Shown here piece after piece: positions 34,422-43,581 of a DNA stretch of 64,000 nucleotides. The DNA lies in NCBI GenBank assembly GCA_965199665.1, contig OZ241208.1, forward strand, positions 3,410,001-3,474,000. Reading direction: 5' to 3'. The position numbers and the translations under genes were made by a program. The notes beneath the pieces are model-generated. The model was not told the origin of the DNA and searched no databases. It saw nothing but the letters and a program-made list of their open reading frames with translations. Numbering within the stretch: the stretch's first letter is position 1; every line of letters begins with the position of its first letter. Source of the DNA: JAVVHH01 sp965199665 (GTDB lineage Bacteria > Pseudomonadota > Alphaproteobacteria > Acetobacterales > Acetobacteraceae).

Positions 34422-35552
34422 ATGCTCCCGATCGACCAGCACGCTGACTGGCCCCGCACTCCGGACCCGGCCGCCGCCGGCCTCGACCCCGTCCGGCTCG
34501 AGGCCGCGATCGCCTATCATCGCGAGCACGAAACGGACTGGCCGGCCTCCATGTATACGGCGGAGGGGCAGTACATCGGCACGGCCGCCATCGGCGACCG
34601 GCCCGAGTTCGCCGCCGTGATCGGCCCTGTCAGACCGCGGGGCGGACCGAACGGCATCATCCTGCGCCATGGCCGGGTCGCCGCCGAATGGGGCGATACG
34701 ACGCGGGCGGACATGACGTTTTCCGTCGCCAAGAGCTATCTCGCGCTGCTCGCCGGCCTCGCGCTGGACGACGGACTGATCACGGATCTCGACGCGCCGG
34801 TCGGTCGGGACGTGCCGGGACCCTGGTTCGAGTCCGCCCATAATGCGCGCATCACCTGGCGGCATCTGCTGCAGCAGACCAGCGAATGGCAGGGCACGCT
34901 GTGGGGCAAACCGGACATGGCCGACCACAACCGCTCCGTCGGCGGTTCGGCCGAGAAATCGACCGCAGGCAAGGGCGAGGCGCGCGCCCTCGCCGAGCCC
35001 GGCAGCCATTTCGAGTACAACGACGTCCGTGTGAACGTGCTGGCCGCCGCGCTGACGTCGCGCTTCGGCCGCCCGCTACCGGAGGTGTTGCGGGAGCGGA
35101 TCATGGACCCGATCGGCGCCTCGTCCGATTGGGAGTGGCACGGCTACGACGGCGCCGTCCTCGAGCAGGACGGCAAGCGCCTCCCCTGCGTGTCCGGCGG
35201 CGGTCACTGGGGCGGCGGCCAGTTCATCGGCAGCCGCGACCATGCGCGCATGGGACAGCTCGTCCTGCAGGACGGCGTATGGGCCGGCCGGCGGCTCCTG
35301 CCCGAGGGCATGCTCCGCACCCAGTTCGCGCCGTCGCCGTGCAACGACCAATACGGCATGTTGTGGTGGCTGAACGGCGGAGCGGTGCCGCTGCTCGCGT
35401 CGGCGCCGGCGGACAGCATCTTCGCCCTGGGCGCCGGCCGCAGCCTGGTCTGGATCGCGCCGAGCCTCCAGATGGTCGTCGTGTTGCGTTGGATCGAGCG
35501 CGACGCGGCCGATGGCATGTGTCGCGCGCTGATGGCGGCAACCCAGACGTGA
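34422..35552 (+). CDS. Beta-lactamase-fold serine hydrolase
   Basis: 376 residues of the class C beta-lactamase/DD-peptidase-like family: nucleophile S101 and K104 in TFSVAKSYLAL, Tyr-x-Asn in FEYNDVRVN, and GGGHWGGGQFIGSRDHARMG. Family members are esterases, amidases and D-aminopeptidases. No signal peptide is visible. ATG 34422 has GAGGCGAG directly upstream; a longer start at 34326 lacks one. The gene precedes the ABC permease genes by 37 bases, so it is probably co-expressed with them and may cleave the imported ligand in the cytosol. Confidence 0.88.
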   Translation: MLPIDQHADWPRTPDPAAAGLDPVRLEAAIAYHREHETDWPASMYTAEGQYIGTAAIGDRPEFAAVIGPVRPRGGPNGIILRHGRVAAEWGDTTRADMTFSVAKSYLALLAGLALDDGLITDLDAPVGRDVPGPWFESAHNARITWRHLLQQTSEWQGTLWGKPDMADHNRSVGGSAEKSTAGKGEARALAEPGSHFEYNDVRVNVLAAALTSRFGRPLPEVLRERIMDPIGASSDWEWHGYDGAVLEQDGKRLPCVSGGGHWGGGQFIGSRDHARMGQLVLQDGVWAGRRLLPEGMLRTQFAPSPCNDQYGMLWWLNGGAVPLLASAPADSIFALGAGRSLVWIAPSLQMVVVLRWIERDAADGMCRALMAATQT

Positions 35553-35589
35553 CCGAGCGGGCACGGGTCTTGCTTAGCTAAAGCGGCCG

Positions 35590-36507
35590 ATGCTGCGATA
35601 CCTCCTCCGCTCGCTCCTGCTCGCCGGCTGCGTTTGCCTGACCGTGCTCCTGCTGAGCTTCACGCTTGCCCGCTATGGCGGCAACCTGGCGGTCAACATC
35701 GCGGGGCCGGAAGCGACCGCGGCCGATATCGCGCGGATCAATCACGACCTTGGTCTCGATCGCCCGCTGCCGATCCAGTTCCTCGACTGGGCCGGCCGGG
35801 CGCTCCGCGGCGATTTCGGCGAGTCCTTCCTGTTCCACGTCAAAGTCTCGTCGCTGATCGCCGCCCATCTGCCGTTCACCGTCACGCTCGGGGTGTGCGC
35901 CATCCTTCTCGCGCTGCTGATCGCCGTGCCGCTCGGCATCGTCGCGGCGCTGTGGGAAGGCACGGTGATCGATGTCGGGATCGGCGCCGTATCGCTGCTC
36001 GGACAGGCCGTGCCGTCGTTCTGGCTCGGGTTGATGCTGGTGATCTGGTTCGGCGTCGATCTCGGTTGGCTGCCGGTCGGCGGCGTCGACGATTGGACCG
36101 GCTACGTGCTGCCGGCCGTGGTGCTGGCCCTGGTCGCCACCCCTGCCCTGCTTCGCCTCACGCGCGGCGGCATGATCGACGCCCTCGCGGCCGACTACAT
36201 CCGCACCGCCCGCGCGCAGGGGCTGAGCCGGACCAGCATCGTGCTCAAGCACGCGCTGCGCAACGCGGCGCAGTCCGTCGTCGCGGTCGCCAGCGTGCAG
36301 CTCGGCTTCATTCTCGGCGGCTCCGTCGTGGTCGAGGTCGTCTTCAACATCCAGGGGCTCGGCTACCTGGCCTGGGCCTCGATCCAGAAGGGCGACTTCC
36401 CGGTCATCCAGGTCGTCGTGATGCTGTTCGCGCTGATCTTCGTGGCGCTGACCACAGTGTCGGACCTGATCGGCGCGGCACTCGACCCGCGGCTGCGCGG
36501 CGCATGA
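35590..36507 (+). CDS. ABC transporter permease (DppB type)
   Basis: 305 residues with about six membrane helices, the N-terminal opening MLRYLLRSLLLAGCVCLTVL and the EAA-like cytoplasmic loop ADYIRTARAQGLSRTSIVLK, HALRNA, that contacts the ATPases. First of four genes encoding one complete Dpp/Opp importer; its TGA overlaps the next ATG by four bases. DppB-type proteins are inner-membrane half-permeases. The soluble ligand is presumably delivered by the binding proteins at 31616, 39245 or 46133. Confidence 0.94.
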   Translation: MLRYLLRSLLLAGCVCLTVLLLSFTLARYGGNLAVNIAGPEATAADIARINHDLGLDRPLPIQFLDWAGRALRGDFGESFLFHVKVSSLIAAHLPFTVTLGVCAILLALLIAVPLGIVAALWEGTVIDVGIGAVSLLGQAVPSFWLGLMLVIWFGVDLGWLPVGGVDDWTGYVLPAVVLALVATPALLRLTRGGMIDALAADYIRTARAQGLSRTSIVLKHALRNAAQSVVAVASVQLGFILGGSVVVEVVFNIQGLGYLAWASIQKGDFPVIQVVVMLFALIFVALTTVSDLIGAALDPRLRGA

Positions 36508-37328
36508 GGCGGGCGCGGTTGCCTTTCTGGCTCGGGCTGCTGCTCGTCGCGCTGGTGGGGCTGGCCGGGCTGATCGGCCCGGCGCTGGTGCCGCACGACC
36601 CGTTCGTGCAGGACCTCACGCGCCGCTTCGTGCCGCCGTTCTGGATGGAGGGCGGGTCGATGGCCAACTGGCTCGGCACCGACCAGCTCGGGCGCGATTA
36701 CCTCACCCGGCTGCTGCTCGGCGCCCGGATCTCGCTCGAGATCGGGCTCGTGACCGTGATCGTCTCCGGGGTGATCGGCACGGCGTTGGGGGTGGCTGGC
36801 GGATATTGGGGCGGCCGGGTCGATCGCGTGGTGATGTTCATCATCTCCTGCCGCCTCGCCATCCCGCTGATCCTCGTCGCGCTCACGGTCGTCTCGCTCG
36901 TGGGCAGTTCGCTGCTGGTCGTCATGCTCACGCTCAGCCTGTTGCTGTGGGAGCGGTTCGCCGTGGTCGCGCGCGGGGCGACGCGGCAGGCCTGCAACCA
37001 GGAATACATGGCGGCGGCGTGGTCGGCCGGCTGCTCGGATGCGCGGGCCATCCTGGTCGAATTGCTGCCCAACGTGCTGCCCGCGCTGGTGGTGATCGCG
37101 AGCATCGAGATGGCCAACGCGATCCTGCTCGCCGCCGCGCTGTCCTTTCTCGGCCTCGGCGTGCCGCCACCGCTGCCCGATTGGGGGCTGATGATCGCAG
37201 AAGCCAAGGACTACATGTTCTTCAAGCCCTGGGTGATCGAGATGCCGGGGCTGGCGCTGCTGGTTCTCGTGCTCGGCATCAACCTGGTCGGCGACGGCCT
37301 GCGCGACACGCTGAGCCGCGTGCGATGA
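36504..37328 (+). CDS. ABC transporter permease (DppC type)
   Basis: 274 residues, partner half-permease. An N-terminal membrane anchor (FWLGLLLVALVGLAGLIGPA), the family motif PFVQDLTRRF and NWLGTDQLGRDYLTRLLLGA, and the EAA-like loop QEYMAAAWSAGCSDARAILV, ELLPN, are visible. It starts at ATG 36504 inside the stop of the DppB gene and its own stop overlaps the start of the DppD gene, so the four subunits are translationally chained. Confidence 0.94.
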   Translation: MRRARLPFWLGLLLVALVGLAGLIGPALVPHDPFVQDLTRRFVPPFWMEGGSMANWLGTDQLGRDYLTRLLLGARISLEIGLVTVIVSGVIGTALGVAGGYWGGRVDRVVMFIISCRLAIPLILVALTVVSLVGSSLLVVMLTLSLLLWERFAVVARGATRQACNQEYMAAAWSAGCSDARAILVELLPNVLPALVVIASIEMANAILLAAALSFLGLGVPPPLPDWGLMIAEAKDYMFFKPWVIEMPGLALLVLVLGINLVGDGLRDTLSRVR

Positions 37329-38293
37329 CGGCGCTGCTGGACGTGGCCGGGTTGCAGGTCCGGTTTCCGGGCCTGCACGCGGTGCGCGGGATCGACCTGG
37401 CGGTTCGAGCCGGCGAGACGCACTGCCTGGTGGGGGAATCCGGGTGCGGCAAGTCGCTCTCCGCACTGGCCCTGCTCGGCCTGTTGCCCCGCACGGCCAA
37501 GCGCGAGGCCGACCACATCGGCTTCGACGGCAAGGATCTCGCGCGATTGCCGGAGCGCGCGATGGCACGGCTGCGGGGCGACCGGATCGCCATGATCTTT
37601 CAAGAGCCGATGACCAGCCTCAACCCGGCCTACACGATCGGCTCGCAGATGACGGAGGTCCTGCGCCGCCACCGCCGCGTGCCTCGCGCCGATGCCACCC
37701 TCCAGGCAGCCGCCATGCTGGACCGCGTCGGCATCAGCGCGCCGGAGATGCGGCTCGGCCAGTTCCCGCACCAACTCTCCGGCGGCCTGCGCCAGCGCGT
37801 GATGATCGCCACCGCCCTGCTCTGCAGCCCGGCGTTGCTGGTCGCCGACGAGCCGACCACTGCGCTGGACGTGACGGTGCAGGTGCAGATCCTCGCGCTG
37901 CTGGCCCAGTTGCAGCGCGAGACGGGGCTCGGGATGCTGCTGATCACCCACGATCTCGGCGTGGTCGCGCGCGTGGCCGACCGCGTGTCCGTCATGTATG
38001 CCGGCGAGGTGGTGGAGACGGCCGACGTTGCCGAACTATTCGCCCGGCCGCGGCACCCCTACACGCGCGGTCTGCTCGCCTCGATCCCGGTGCCGGGCCG
38101 GGTCGCGCGCGGCGAACTGCTGGGCAGCATCCCGGGCACGGTGCCGCAACTGGCGCCGGGCTTCATCGGCTGCGCCTTCCGCGACCGTTGCGCCCATGCG
38201 GCCCCGATCTGCGAGACGACCGTCCCGACGCAAACTGCCGCGCCGGGCCACGTGTATCGTTGCCGGCTCGAACCGGGCTGGGTGTCGCCGTGA
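37325..38293 (+). CDS. ABC transporter ATP-binding protein (DppD type)
   Basis: 322 residues: Walker A GESGCGKSLSALALLGLLP, signature LSGGLRQRVMIATALL, Walker B LLVADEPTTALDVTVQ and switch His in ITHDLG. The C-terminal oligopeptide-type zinc/Cys region (FRDRCAHAAPIC) is present, typical of Dpp/Opp ATPases. ATG 37325 overlaps the DppC stop; its TGA overlaps the GTG start of the next gene. Confidence 0.95.
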   Translation: MTALLDVAGLQVRFPGLHAVRGIDLAVRAGETHCLVGESGCGKSLSALALLGLLPRTAKREADHIGFDGKDLARLPERAMARLRGDRIAMIFQEPMTSLNPAYTIGSQMTEVLRRHRRVPRADATLQAAAMLDRVGISAPEMRLGQFPHQLSGGLRQRVMIATALLCSPALLVADEPTTALDVTVQVQILALLAQLQRETGLGMLLITHDLGVVARVADRVSVMYAGEVVETADVAELFARPRHPYTRGLLASIPVPGRVARGELLGSIPGTVPQLAPGFIGCAFRDRCAHAAPICETTVPTQTAAPGHVYRCRLEPGWVSP

Positions 38294-39234
38294 GCGCCGC
38301 GCTCCACGTTTCGGGCGTCAGCCGCATCTTCGGCGCCGCAGCGGGCGTGCTCGGTACGCCGCGCCGCGTCGTCGCCGTGGACGACGTCTCGTTCGACGTC
38401 GCCTCCGGCCAAGCGCTGGGCGTCGTCGGCGAGTCCGGCTGTGGCAAGTCCACCTTGGCGCGCGTGATCCTCGGTCTGTTGCCGCCATCGGCCGGCAGCG
38501 TGCTGGTCGATGGACGATCGCTGGCCGGCATGGACCGGCGCGAGCGTGCGCGGCTGATCCAGCCGGTGTTCCAGGACCCGACCAGTTCACTCAACCCGCG
38601 CCGCCTGGTGGCCGACGTCATCGGCTTGCCGCTCGACGCCGCCGGTGGCGTCAGCGGCGCCGAACGGCGACGGCGCATCGACTCGCTGCTCGAGCGCGTC
38701 GGACTGTCCCCTGCCATGGCGACCCGCCGCCCCGGCCAACTCTCAGGCGGTCAGCGCCAGCGGGTCGCCATCGCCCGCGCCCTCGTGCTGGAGCCGCAAA
38801 TCCTGGTCTGCGACGAGCCGACCTCGGCGCTCGATGTCTCCGTGCAGGCGCAGATCCTGAACCTGCTGGTCGAGCTGCGGGCGGCGATGAACCTCACGCT
38901 CCTGTTCATCAGCCACAACCTCGCCGTCGTCGAGCACGTGGCCGACGAGGTGGCGGTCATGTATCTCGGCCGGATCGTCGAACGGGGCCAGACCGACCGC
39001 GTGTTCCGCGAGCGGCGGCACCCCTACACGCGCGCGCTTCTCGCCTCCGTGCTGACGCCCGAGCCCGGGCTCGGCCTGCCCGACCTGCACCTCGGCGAGG
39101 GCGCCCCCGACCCGGCCAACATTCCGCCGGGCTGCCGCTTCCACCCTCGCTGCCCGGTGGCGATCCCGCGCTGCCGCATCGAACCGCCGGCGCGCGGCGC
39201 CGTCGAATGCCACCTCGTTCCCGAACCAGGTTAG
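38290..39234 (+). CDS. ABC transporter ATP-binding protein (DppF type)
   Basis: 314 residues from GTG 38290 (GTGA overlap with the previous stop). Walker A GESGCGKSTLARVILGLLP, signature LSGGQRQRVAIARALVL, Walker B LVCDEPTSALDVSVQ, switch His in FISHNLAVVEHVAD and the Opp-type C-terminal domain (PPGCRFHPRCPVAIPRC). It completes the importer; ten bases later the dedicated binding protein gene begins. Confidence 0.94.
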   Translation: MSAALHVSGVSRIFGAAAGVLGTPRRVVAVDDVSFDVASGQALGVVGESGCGKSTLARVILGLLPPSAGSVLVDGRSLAGMDRRERARLIQPVFQDPTSSLNPRRLVADVIGLPLDAAGGVSGAERRRRIDSLLERVGLSPAMATRRPGQLSGGQRQRVAIARALVLEPQILVCDEPTSALDVSVQAQILNLLVELRAAMNLTLLFISHNLAVVEHVADEVAVMYLGRIVERGQTDRVFRERRHPYTRALLASVLTPEPGLGLPDLHLGEGAPDPANIPPGCRFHPRCPVAIPRCRIEPPARGAVECHLVPEPG

Positions 39235-39244
39235 GAGATCACCC

Positions 39245-40759
39245 ATGAAGCGTCGCGACTTTCTCGCCGCCTCCGCCGCTGCGGCCGCCCTGCCCGGCGG
39301 CGCCCATGCGCAAAAGGCGCAGGACACCCTGCGCGTCACCTGGCGCGACGCCGTGCCGGACGTCGATCCCTACCGCAATTCGCTGCGCACCGGCCTGGTC
39401 GTCTCGCACCACGCTTGGGACATGCTGGTCTATCGAGACCCCGAGACGTTCAAGAACGTGCCCGCGCTGGCGACGGAATGGACGCAGGTCGATCCGCTCA
39501 CGATGGACTTCACGCTCCGTGAGGGCGTCAAGTTCCACAATGGCGACCCGTTCGGCGCCGACGACGTCGCCTACACGATCAACACGATCCTGACCGACCC
39601 CAAGGTGGCCGTCCCCAGCAACTTCTCCTTCTGGTCCGGCGCGGAGAAGCTCGGCGACCACAAGGTGCGGCTGAAGCTCAAGGCGCCCTTCCCGGCCGCC
39701 CTCGAATACTTGGCCATGCTGACGCCGATCTACCCCAAGATGTATCGCGAGAAGGTGGGGCCGGAAGGCTACTCCAAGGCGCCGGTCGGCGCCGGGCCGT
39801 ATCGGATCACCCGGGTCAATGGCAGCTCCCTGATCGAGTTCGAGCGGTTCGACGGCTATTACGCCGGCGCGCCGAAGCCGAAGCCCGCGATCAAGACGCT
39901 GCGGATTACAGAAGTCCTGGATGGAGCCAGCGAGTTGTCGGCCTTCATCGGCGGGCAGACGGATTGGATCTGGAACTTCAACCCCGACCAGTTCGACAAC
40001 CTCAAGATGCTGCCCGGCAAGACGGCGGTGCGCGCCGGGTCGATGCGGCTCTATTACCTGCAGATGGATGCCGCCGGACGCAGCGGCGCGGGCAATCCGC
40101 TGGTCAACGTCAAGGTGCGCCAGGCGATCAGCCATGCGATCGACCGCAACGCGTTGGCCAAGAACCTGATGCAGGGCGACAGCCACCCGGTCGACACGCC
40201 CTGCTATCCGAGCCAGTTCGGCTGCGAGGGATCCGCCGCGGTCGCCTACCCCTACGATCCCGACAAGGCCAAGGCGCTTCTCAAGGAGGCGGGCTTCGGC
40301 GATGGCTTCTCGACCACTCTCTACACCTACCTACTGCCCTCCTACGCCGCGGCCGTGCAGAGCTACCTGCGCGTCGTCGGCATCAACCTCAGCATTCAGC
40401 AATTGCAGGTCGGGGCTGAGGTCGAGAAGGTGATGGCCGGGCAGACGCCGACCAACATGGGGAGCTGGGGCAGCAATTCGATCAACGACGTGTCGGCGAT
40501 CCTGCCGTACTACTTCGCCGGCGGCTCGAACGACTACGCCCGCGACGATGGGCTCATGAAGGAAGTTGCTGCCGGCGGCGCGGCGACCGACCCGGCCGAG
40601 CGCGAGAAGCACTATGCGATCGCGATCAAGCGCGCCACCGAGCAGGCCTACTGGCTGCCTTTGCTCACATCCGTGACGCAATACGCGTTCGCGAAGAACT
40701 TGGCGTTCACGCCGTTCCGTGACGAACTCCCACGGTTCTACCTGTCGCATTGGGTTTGA
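39245..40759 (+). CDS. ABC transporter solute-binding protein (SBP_bac_5/Dpp type) no. 2
   Basis: 504 residues with a twin-arginine leader (MKRRDFLAASAAAAALPGGA). Family pattern: VDPYRNSLRTGLVVSHHAWD, FTLREGVKFHNGDPFGADDV and GAGPYRITRVNGSSLIEFER. Placed ten bases after the DppF gene, it is the most likely cognate receptor of this importer. A perfect 14-base hairpin follows its stop by eight bases. The ligand cannot be read from sequence. Confidence 0.94.
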   Translation: MKRRDFLAASAAAAALPGGAHAQKAQDTLRVTWRDAVPDVDPYRNSLRTGLVVSHHAWDMLVYRDPETFKNVPALATEWTQVDPLTMDFTLREGVKFHNGDPFGADDVAYTINTILTDPKVAVPSNFSFWSGAEKLGDHKVRLKLKAPFPAALEYLAMLTPIYPKMYREKVGPEGYSKAPVGAGPYRITRVNGSSLIEFERFDGYYAGAPKPKPAIKTLRITEVLDGASELSAFIGGQTDWIWNFNPDQFDNLKMLPGKTAVRAGSMRLYYLQMDAAGRSGAGNPLVNVKVRQAISHAIDRNALAKNLMQGDSHPVDTPCYPSQFGCEGSAAVAYPYDPDKAKALLKEAGFGDGFSTTLYTYLLPSYAAAVQSYLRVVGINLSIQQLQVGAEVEKVMAGQTPTNMGSWGSNSINDVSAILPYYFAGGSNDYARDDGLMKEVAAGGAATDPAEREKHYAIAIKRATEQAYWLPLLTSVTQYAFAKNLAFTPFRDELPRFYLSHWV

Positions 40760-40766
40760 TGTGGGT

Positions 40767-40801
40767 GGCTGCCGTTCCGGTGATCACCCGGAACGGCAGC
40801 C
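40767..40801 (+). terminator. Perfect 14-base-pair hairpin after the ABC operon
   Basis: GGCTGCCGTTCCGG (40767-40780) pairs exactly with 40788-40801 around the seven-base loop TGATCAC. It starts eight bases after the binding protein stop and is the strongest hairpin I noticed in the window. A T run is absent, so it may act as a Rho-assisted terminator or an mRNA 3' stabiliser. Confidence 0.8.
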
Positions 40802-40861
40802 CGCGAGCGAGAGCCGCCAGGTGTCCATCGACGTCGGCGCCGGCATGGGAGAGAGTACGGC

Positions 40862-41737
40862 ATGAGGATCACCCGATATACCGTGCTCGCCTGCACGCTC
40901 GCCTGCTGGAGCGCGCAGGGCTGGGCGCAGGGCTGGGCACAGTCCCAGACTGCGCCCAGATCTCCCGCGGAGATCGCCTCGATCGTCTCCAGCCCGGACC
41001 GGTCCGACGCTGACCGGACCAACGACCGACGCCGCAAGCCTGAAGCCATGCTGGCCTTCATCGATCCCAAACCCGGCGCGGTGGCGCTCGATCTGAGCGC
41101 TGCCGGCGGTTACACGACTGAGTTGCTGGCCCGAGCCATCGGGCCCGATGGAGTCGTCTACGGACAGAGTCCGCCGCCCCGCGATCCAGCCCGGACGGCG
41201 CCGCCGGCGGCCCCCGAGGGCAACAGTAATCCGACGCTGGCGCCCAATGTGGCCCAGGCGCCCGCCGGCCCTCCACGCCCGTCGCCCGTGGCATTGGCCG
41301 ATCGTGACGCGAAACTCCGTGCCGCCGGCACTCCGGCCGCACGCATCGTTCCGCTCGTCCGGCCGTTCGATGATCCGGTCCCGCCAGACCTTGCGGACGG
41401 TCGGCTCGATCTCGTGACGCTGATGTTCAACTACCACGACCTCGGCCATCTCGGCGTCGATCGAGCCGCCATGAACCGGGCGGTGTTCCGGGCCCTCAAA
41501 TCCGGTGGAACGTTCGTGATTGCCGATCACGCCGGCCGGCCTGGGACCGGAATATCGGAATCCGGCACCCTGCACCGCATCGAAGAGGCGTTCCTGCAGA
41601 AAGAAGTCGAGGCCGCCGGGTTCAACCTGCAAGCCGAGGCAGACTTTCTGCGCAACCCCACCGACCCCCGCGATCGGAACACGCCGGACCCACCCCAGCC
41701 GAAAGATGAATTCGTCCTGAAGTTCGTGAAGCCCTGA
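40862..41737 (+). CDS. Exported methyltransferase-like protein
   Basis: 291 residues. A signal peptide (YTVLACTLACWSAQGWA) is followed by a class I methyltransferase-like core: GAVALDLSAAGGYTTELLAR (SAM-binding motif I, with DLSAAGG for DxGxGxG), LVTLMFNYHDLGHLGVD and RALKSGGTFVIADHAGRPG. The group is known as predicted exported methyltransferases; a SAM-dependent reaction outside the cytosol is biochemically odd, so the true activity is open. The middle has a Pro/Ala-rich insert (about 100-150). It stands alone after the ABC terminator and converges on the carboxylesterase. Confidence 0.82.
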   Translation: MRITRYTVLACTLACWSAQGWAQGWAQSQTAPRSPAEIASIVSSPDRSDADRTNDRRRKPEAMLAFIDPKPGAVALDLSAAGGYTTELLARAIGPDGVVYGQSPPPRDPARTAPPAAPEGNSNPTLAPNVAQAPAGPPRPSPVALADRDAKLRAAGTPAARIVPLVRPFDDPVPPDLADGRLDLVTLMFNYHDLGHLGVDRAAMNRAVFRALKSGGTFVIADHAGRPGTGISESGTLHRIEEAFLQKEVEAAGFNLQAEADFLRNPTDPRDRNTPDPPQPKDEFVLKFVKP

Positions 41738-41798
41738 CATACCCGAGCCTCTGCGAGTGAATGTCGGAGTGACCCGCCTCTCCGGAGGCAGGCCGCCC

Positions 41799-43334
41799 TC
41801 AGTGTTTCGTTTCAGCAGCGAAGAAGCCTTGGACGAAGTCCAGGTACCGCGTCCGGTAGCCCTGGCCCGCGGAGACGTCGTCCCCGAACGCCATGAACGG
41901 GTCCGTTTTCGCGTCGTAACGCGGCCAGGTCGGCAATCCGCCACCGTTCGGGTCACCGCTGCCGGCGAAACGGGTCCAGGCGCCCATCATCGTGTCGGAA
42001 AGCCGCCGGTCCGCCTCGTTCATCGGCGCACGTGATACCCAACGAGCCGCTCCGAGGTTCCCGAACACGTAGTCGATCTCCTCGCTATGGGTCGGTGGGG
42101 TCTTCTCGTCACCCGGTGCATGGGTGAACACGTAGCGCCAGACGTTCGGCTCGACAGCCGCCATGCCCCGAGCGAGGCCACGCACGCCGTAGTTGAACTG
42201 CGTGTCGCCGAACGCATAGGCAAGGCCGGGCGTGACCGCCCCCTCGCGGTCCAGACCATACAGCGACAGCATCGCGTTGGCGGATTGGCCGAAATTCTGC
42301 TCCGCGTAGGTCCGTGCTTCAGCCGCCGTGTGGATCGGCCAATCCTTGACGAAGGCCCGGCCTTCGTCGCTGTTGCCGCCGATCAGCAGCGGTATGTGCG
42401 GGATGTTTCCCGACGCGAAGGCTTCGGTGTCGGTGCGCGGAACGACCCAACCGTCCTGGATGGGTCCCAGTGCCCGAGGCGTGGTCAGGCGGCGCACCGG
42501 CGGCACGATCTTCCCGTTGAATGCCAGCACCGCGTCGGCGGGCATGGCCCGGAGCGCCGCGAGATCCGGCCCGACCACGTCGGCGATCGCCTCGGCTTCG
42601 GCCAGGGTGCTGAGCGGCCGCATGGCGCCGGGACTCTCCAGGATCGCTTGCTGCAGCAGGCCTGTCGACAACGGCGACACGAGCAGCAGGTCCAACATGC
42701 TGGCGCCCGCCGACTCTCCGAACACGGTGACGCGGTCGGGATCGCCACCGAACGCGGCCGCATTGGCCTTGACCCAGCGCAATGCTTCCAGGACGTCGAG
42801 CATTCCGTAATTGCCAGCCGAATGCTCCGGCGATTCGGCGGCAAGCTGGCGATGCGCCAGGAAGCCGAACACGCCGGTCCGGTAGTTCAGCGACACCACG
42901 ACGACGCCCTGCTTGGCCAGGCGCGCGCCATCGTAGAGCGGCAGGCTGGCGGACCCTTCCACGAAGCCGCCGCCATAGACCCAAACCATGACCGGCAGCC
43001 GCCCTGCCGACGTCGGGGTCCAGACGTTGAGTGTCAGGCAGTCCTCGCTGATGCCTGGCGCCCGGCTGTCGGCAAGCGGCTTCTGCATGCAGTCGTTCCC
43101 GAATCTCGTCGCGTCCCGTGTTCCGGTCCAGGCGGCGGCGGGTTGGGGCGGCTTCCAGCGGAGCGGGCCGACGGGCGGCTGCGCGTAGGGGATCCCCTTG
43201 AACGAGCGGATGCCATCGGCGCTCGTCCCCGCCACGTCGCCGTTGGCGGGGTGGACGTTCTCCCCTTGCGCCCGGGCTGTGGCCGCCGTGACGAGCAGCG
43301 TGGTGACGACGGCAAGGATGGTGCGGCCGAGCAT
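41799..43334 (-). CDS. Exported type-B carboxylesterase
   Basis: 511 residues with a signal peptide (ILAVVTTLLVTAATARA). Type B carboxylesterase landmarks: SFKGIPYAQPPVGPLRW, SEDCLTLNVWTP, the oxyanion loop VYGGGFVEGSA, nucleophile S208 in VTVFGESAGASMLDLLL, and HSEEIDYVFGN near the C-terminus with the catalytic His. It hydrolyses carboxylic esters in the periplasm or outside. ATG 43334 has GGAGGCTAC directly upstream. It is a single-gene unit facing the methyltransferase-like gene. Confidence 0.93.
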   Translation of the reverse strand: MLGRTILAVVTTLLVTAATARAQGENVHPANGDVAGTSADGIRSFKGIPYAQPPVGPLRWKPPQPAAAWTGTRDATRFGNDCMQKPLADSRAPGISEDCLTLNVWTPTSAGRLPVMVWVYGGGFVEGSASLPLYDGARLAKQGVVVVSLNYRTGVFGFLAHRQLAAESPEHSAGNYGMLDVLEALRWVKANAAAFGGDPDRVTVFGESAGASMLDLLLVSPLSTGLLQQAILESPGAMRPLSTLAEAEAIADVVGPDLAALRAMPADAVLAFNGKIVPPVRRLTTPRALGPIQDGWVVPRTDTEAFASGNIPHIPLLIGGNSDEGRAFVKDWPIHTAAEARTYAEQNFGQSANAMLSLYGLDREGAVTPGLAYAFGDTQFNYGVRGLARGMAAVEPNVWRYVFTHAPGDEKTPPTHSEEIDYVFGNLGAARWVSRAPMNEADRRLSDTMMGAWTRFAGSGDPNGGGLPTWPRYDAKTDPFMAFGDDVSAGQGYRTRYLDFVQGFFAAETKH

Positions 43335-43581
43335 GTAGCCTCCAATCGGGTTCGGGTGTCGCCGAAGCGTCGTGCCTCCGGCAGCCTTCGTCCAGGTGCG
43401 ATGTCGACGATCTCGGGAAAGCGGCCGTGGGACCCCGGCCAGATCGAGCCTCGTGGCCCGTTGACGGCATGGCATTGGTCCTGCCGCGGGGCGTTCGGGC
43501 CGTCGGGTCGCGTCAACGGCCCCGGCTGAGGCTGAAGGCCCGAGCGTTGATCCGCCGATCGAAGGTCCGCATGATACCGCA

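Noticed and set aside
41776..41789. Small hairpin GCCTC-tccg-GAGGC between converging genes
   Set aside because: A five-base stem is too weak to call a terminator in GC-rich DNA.
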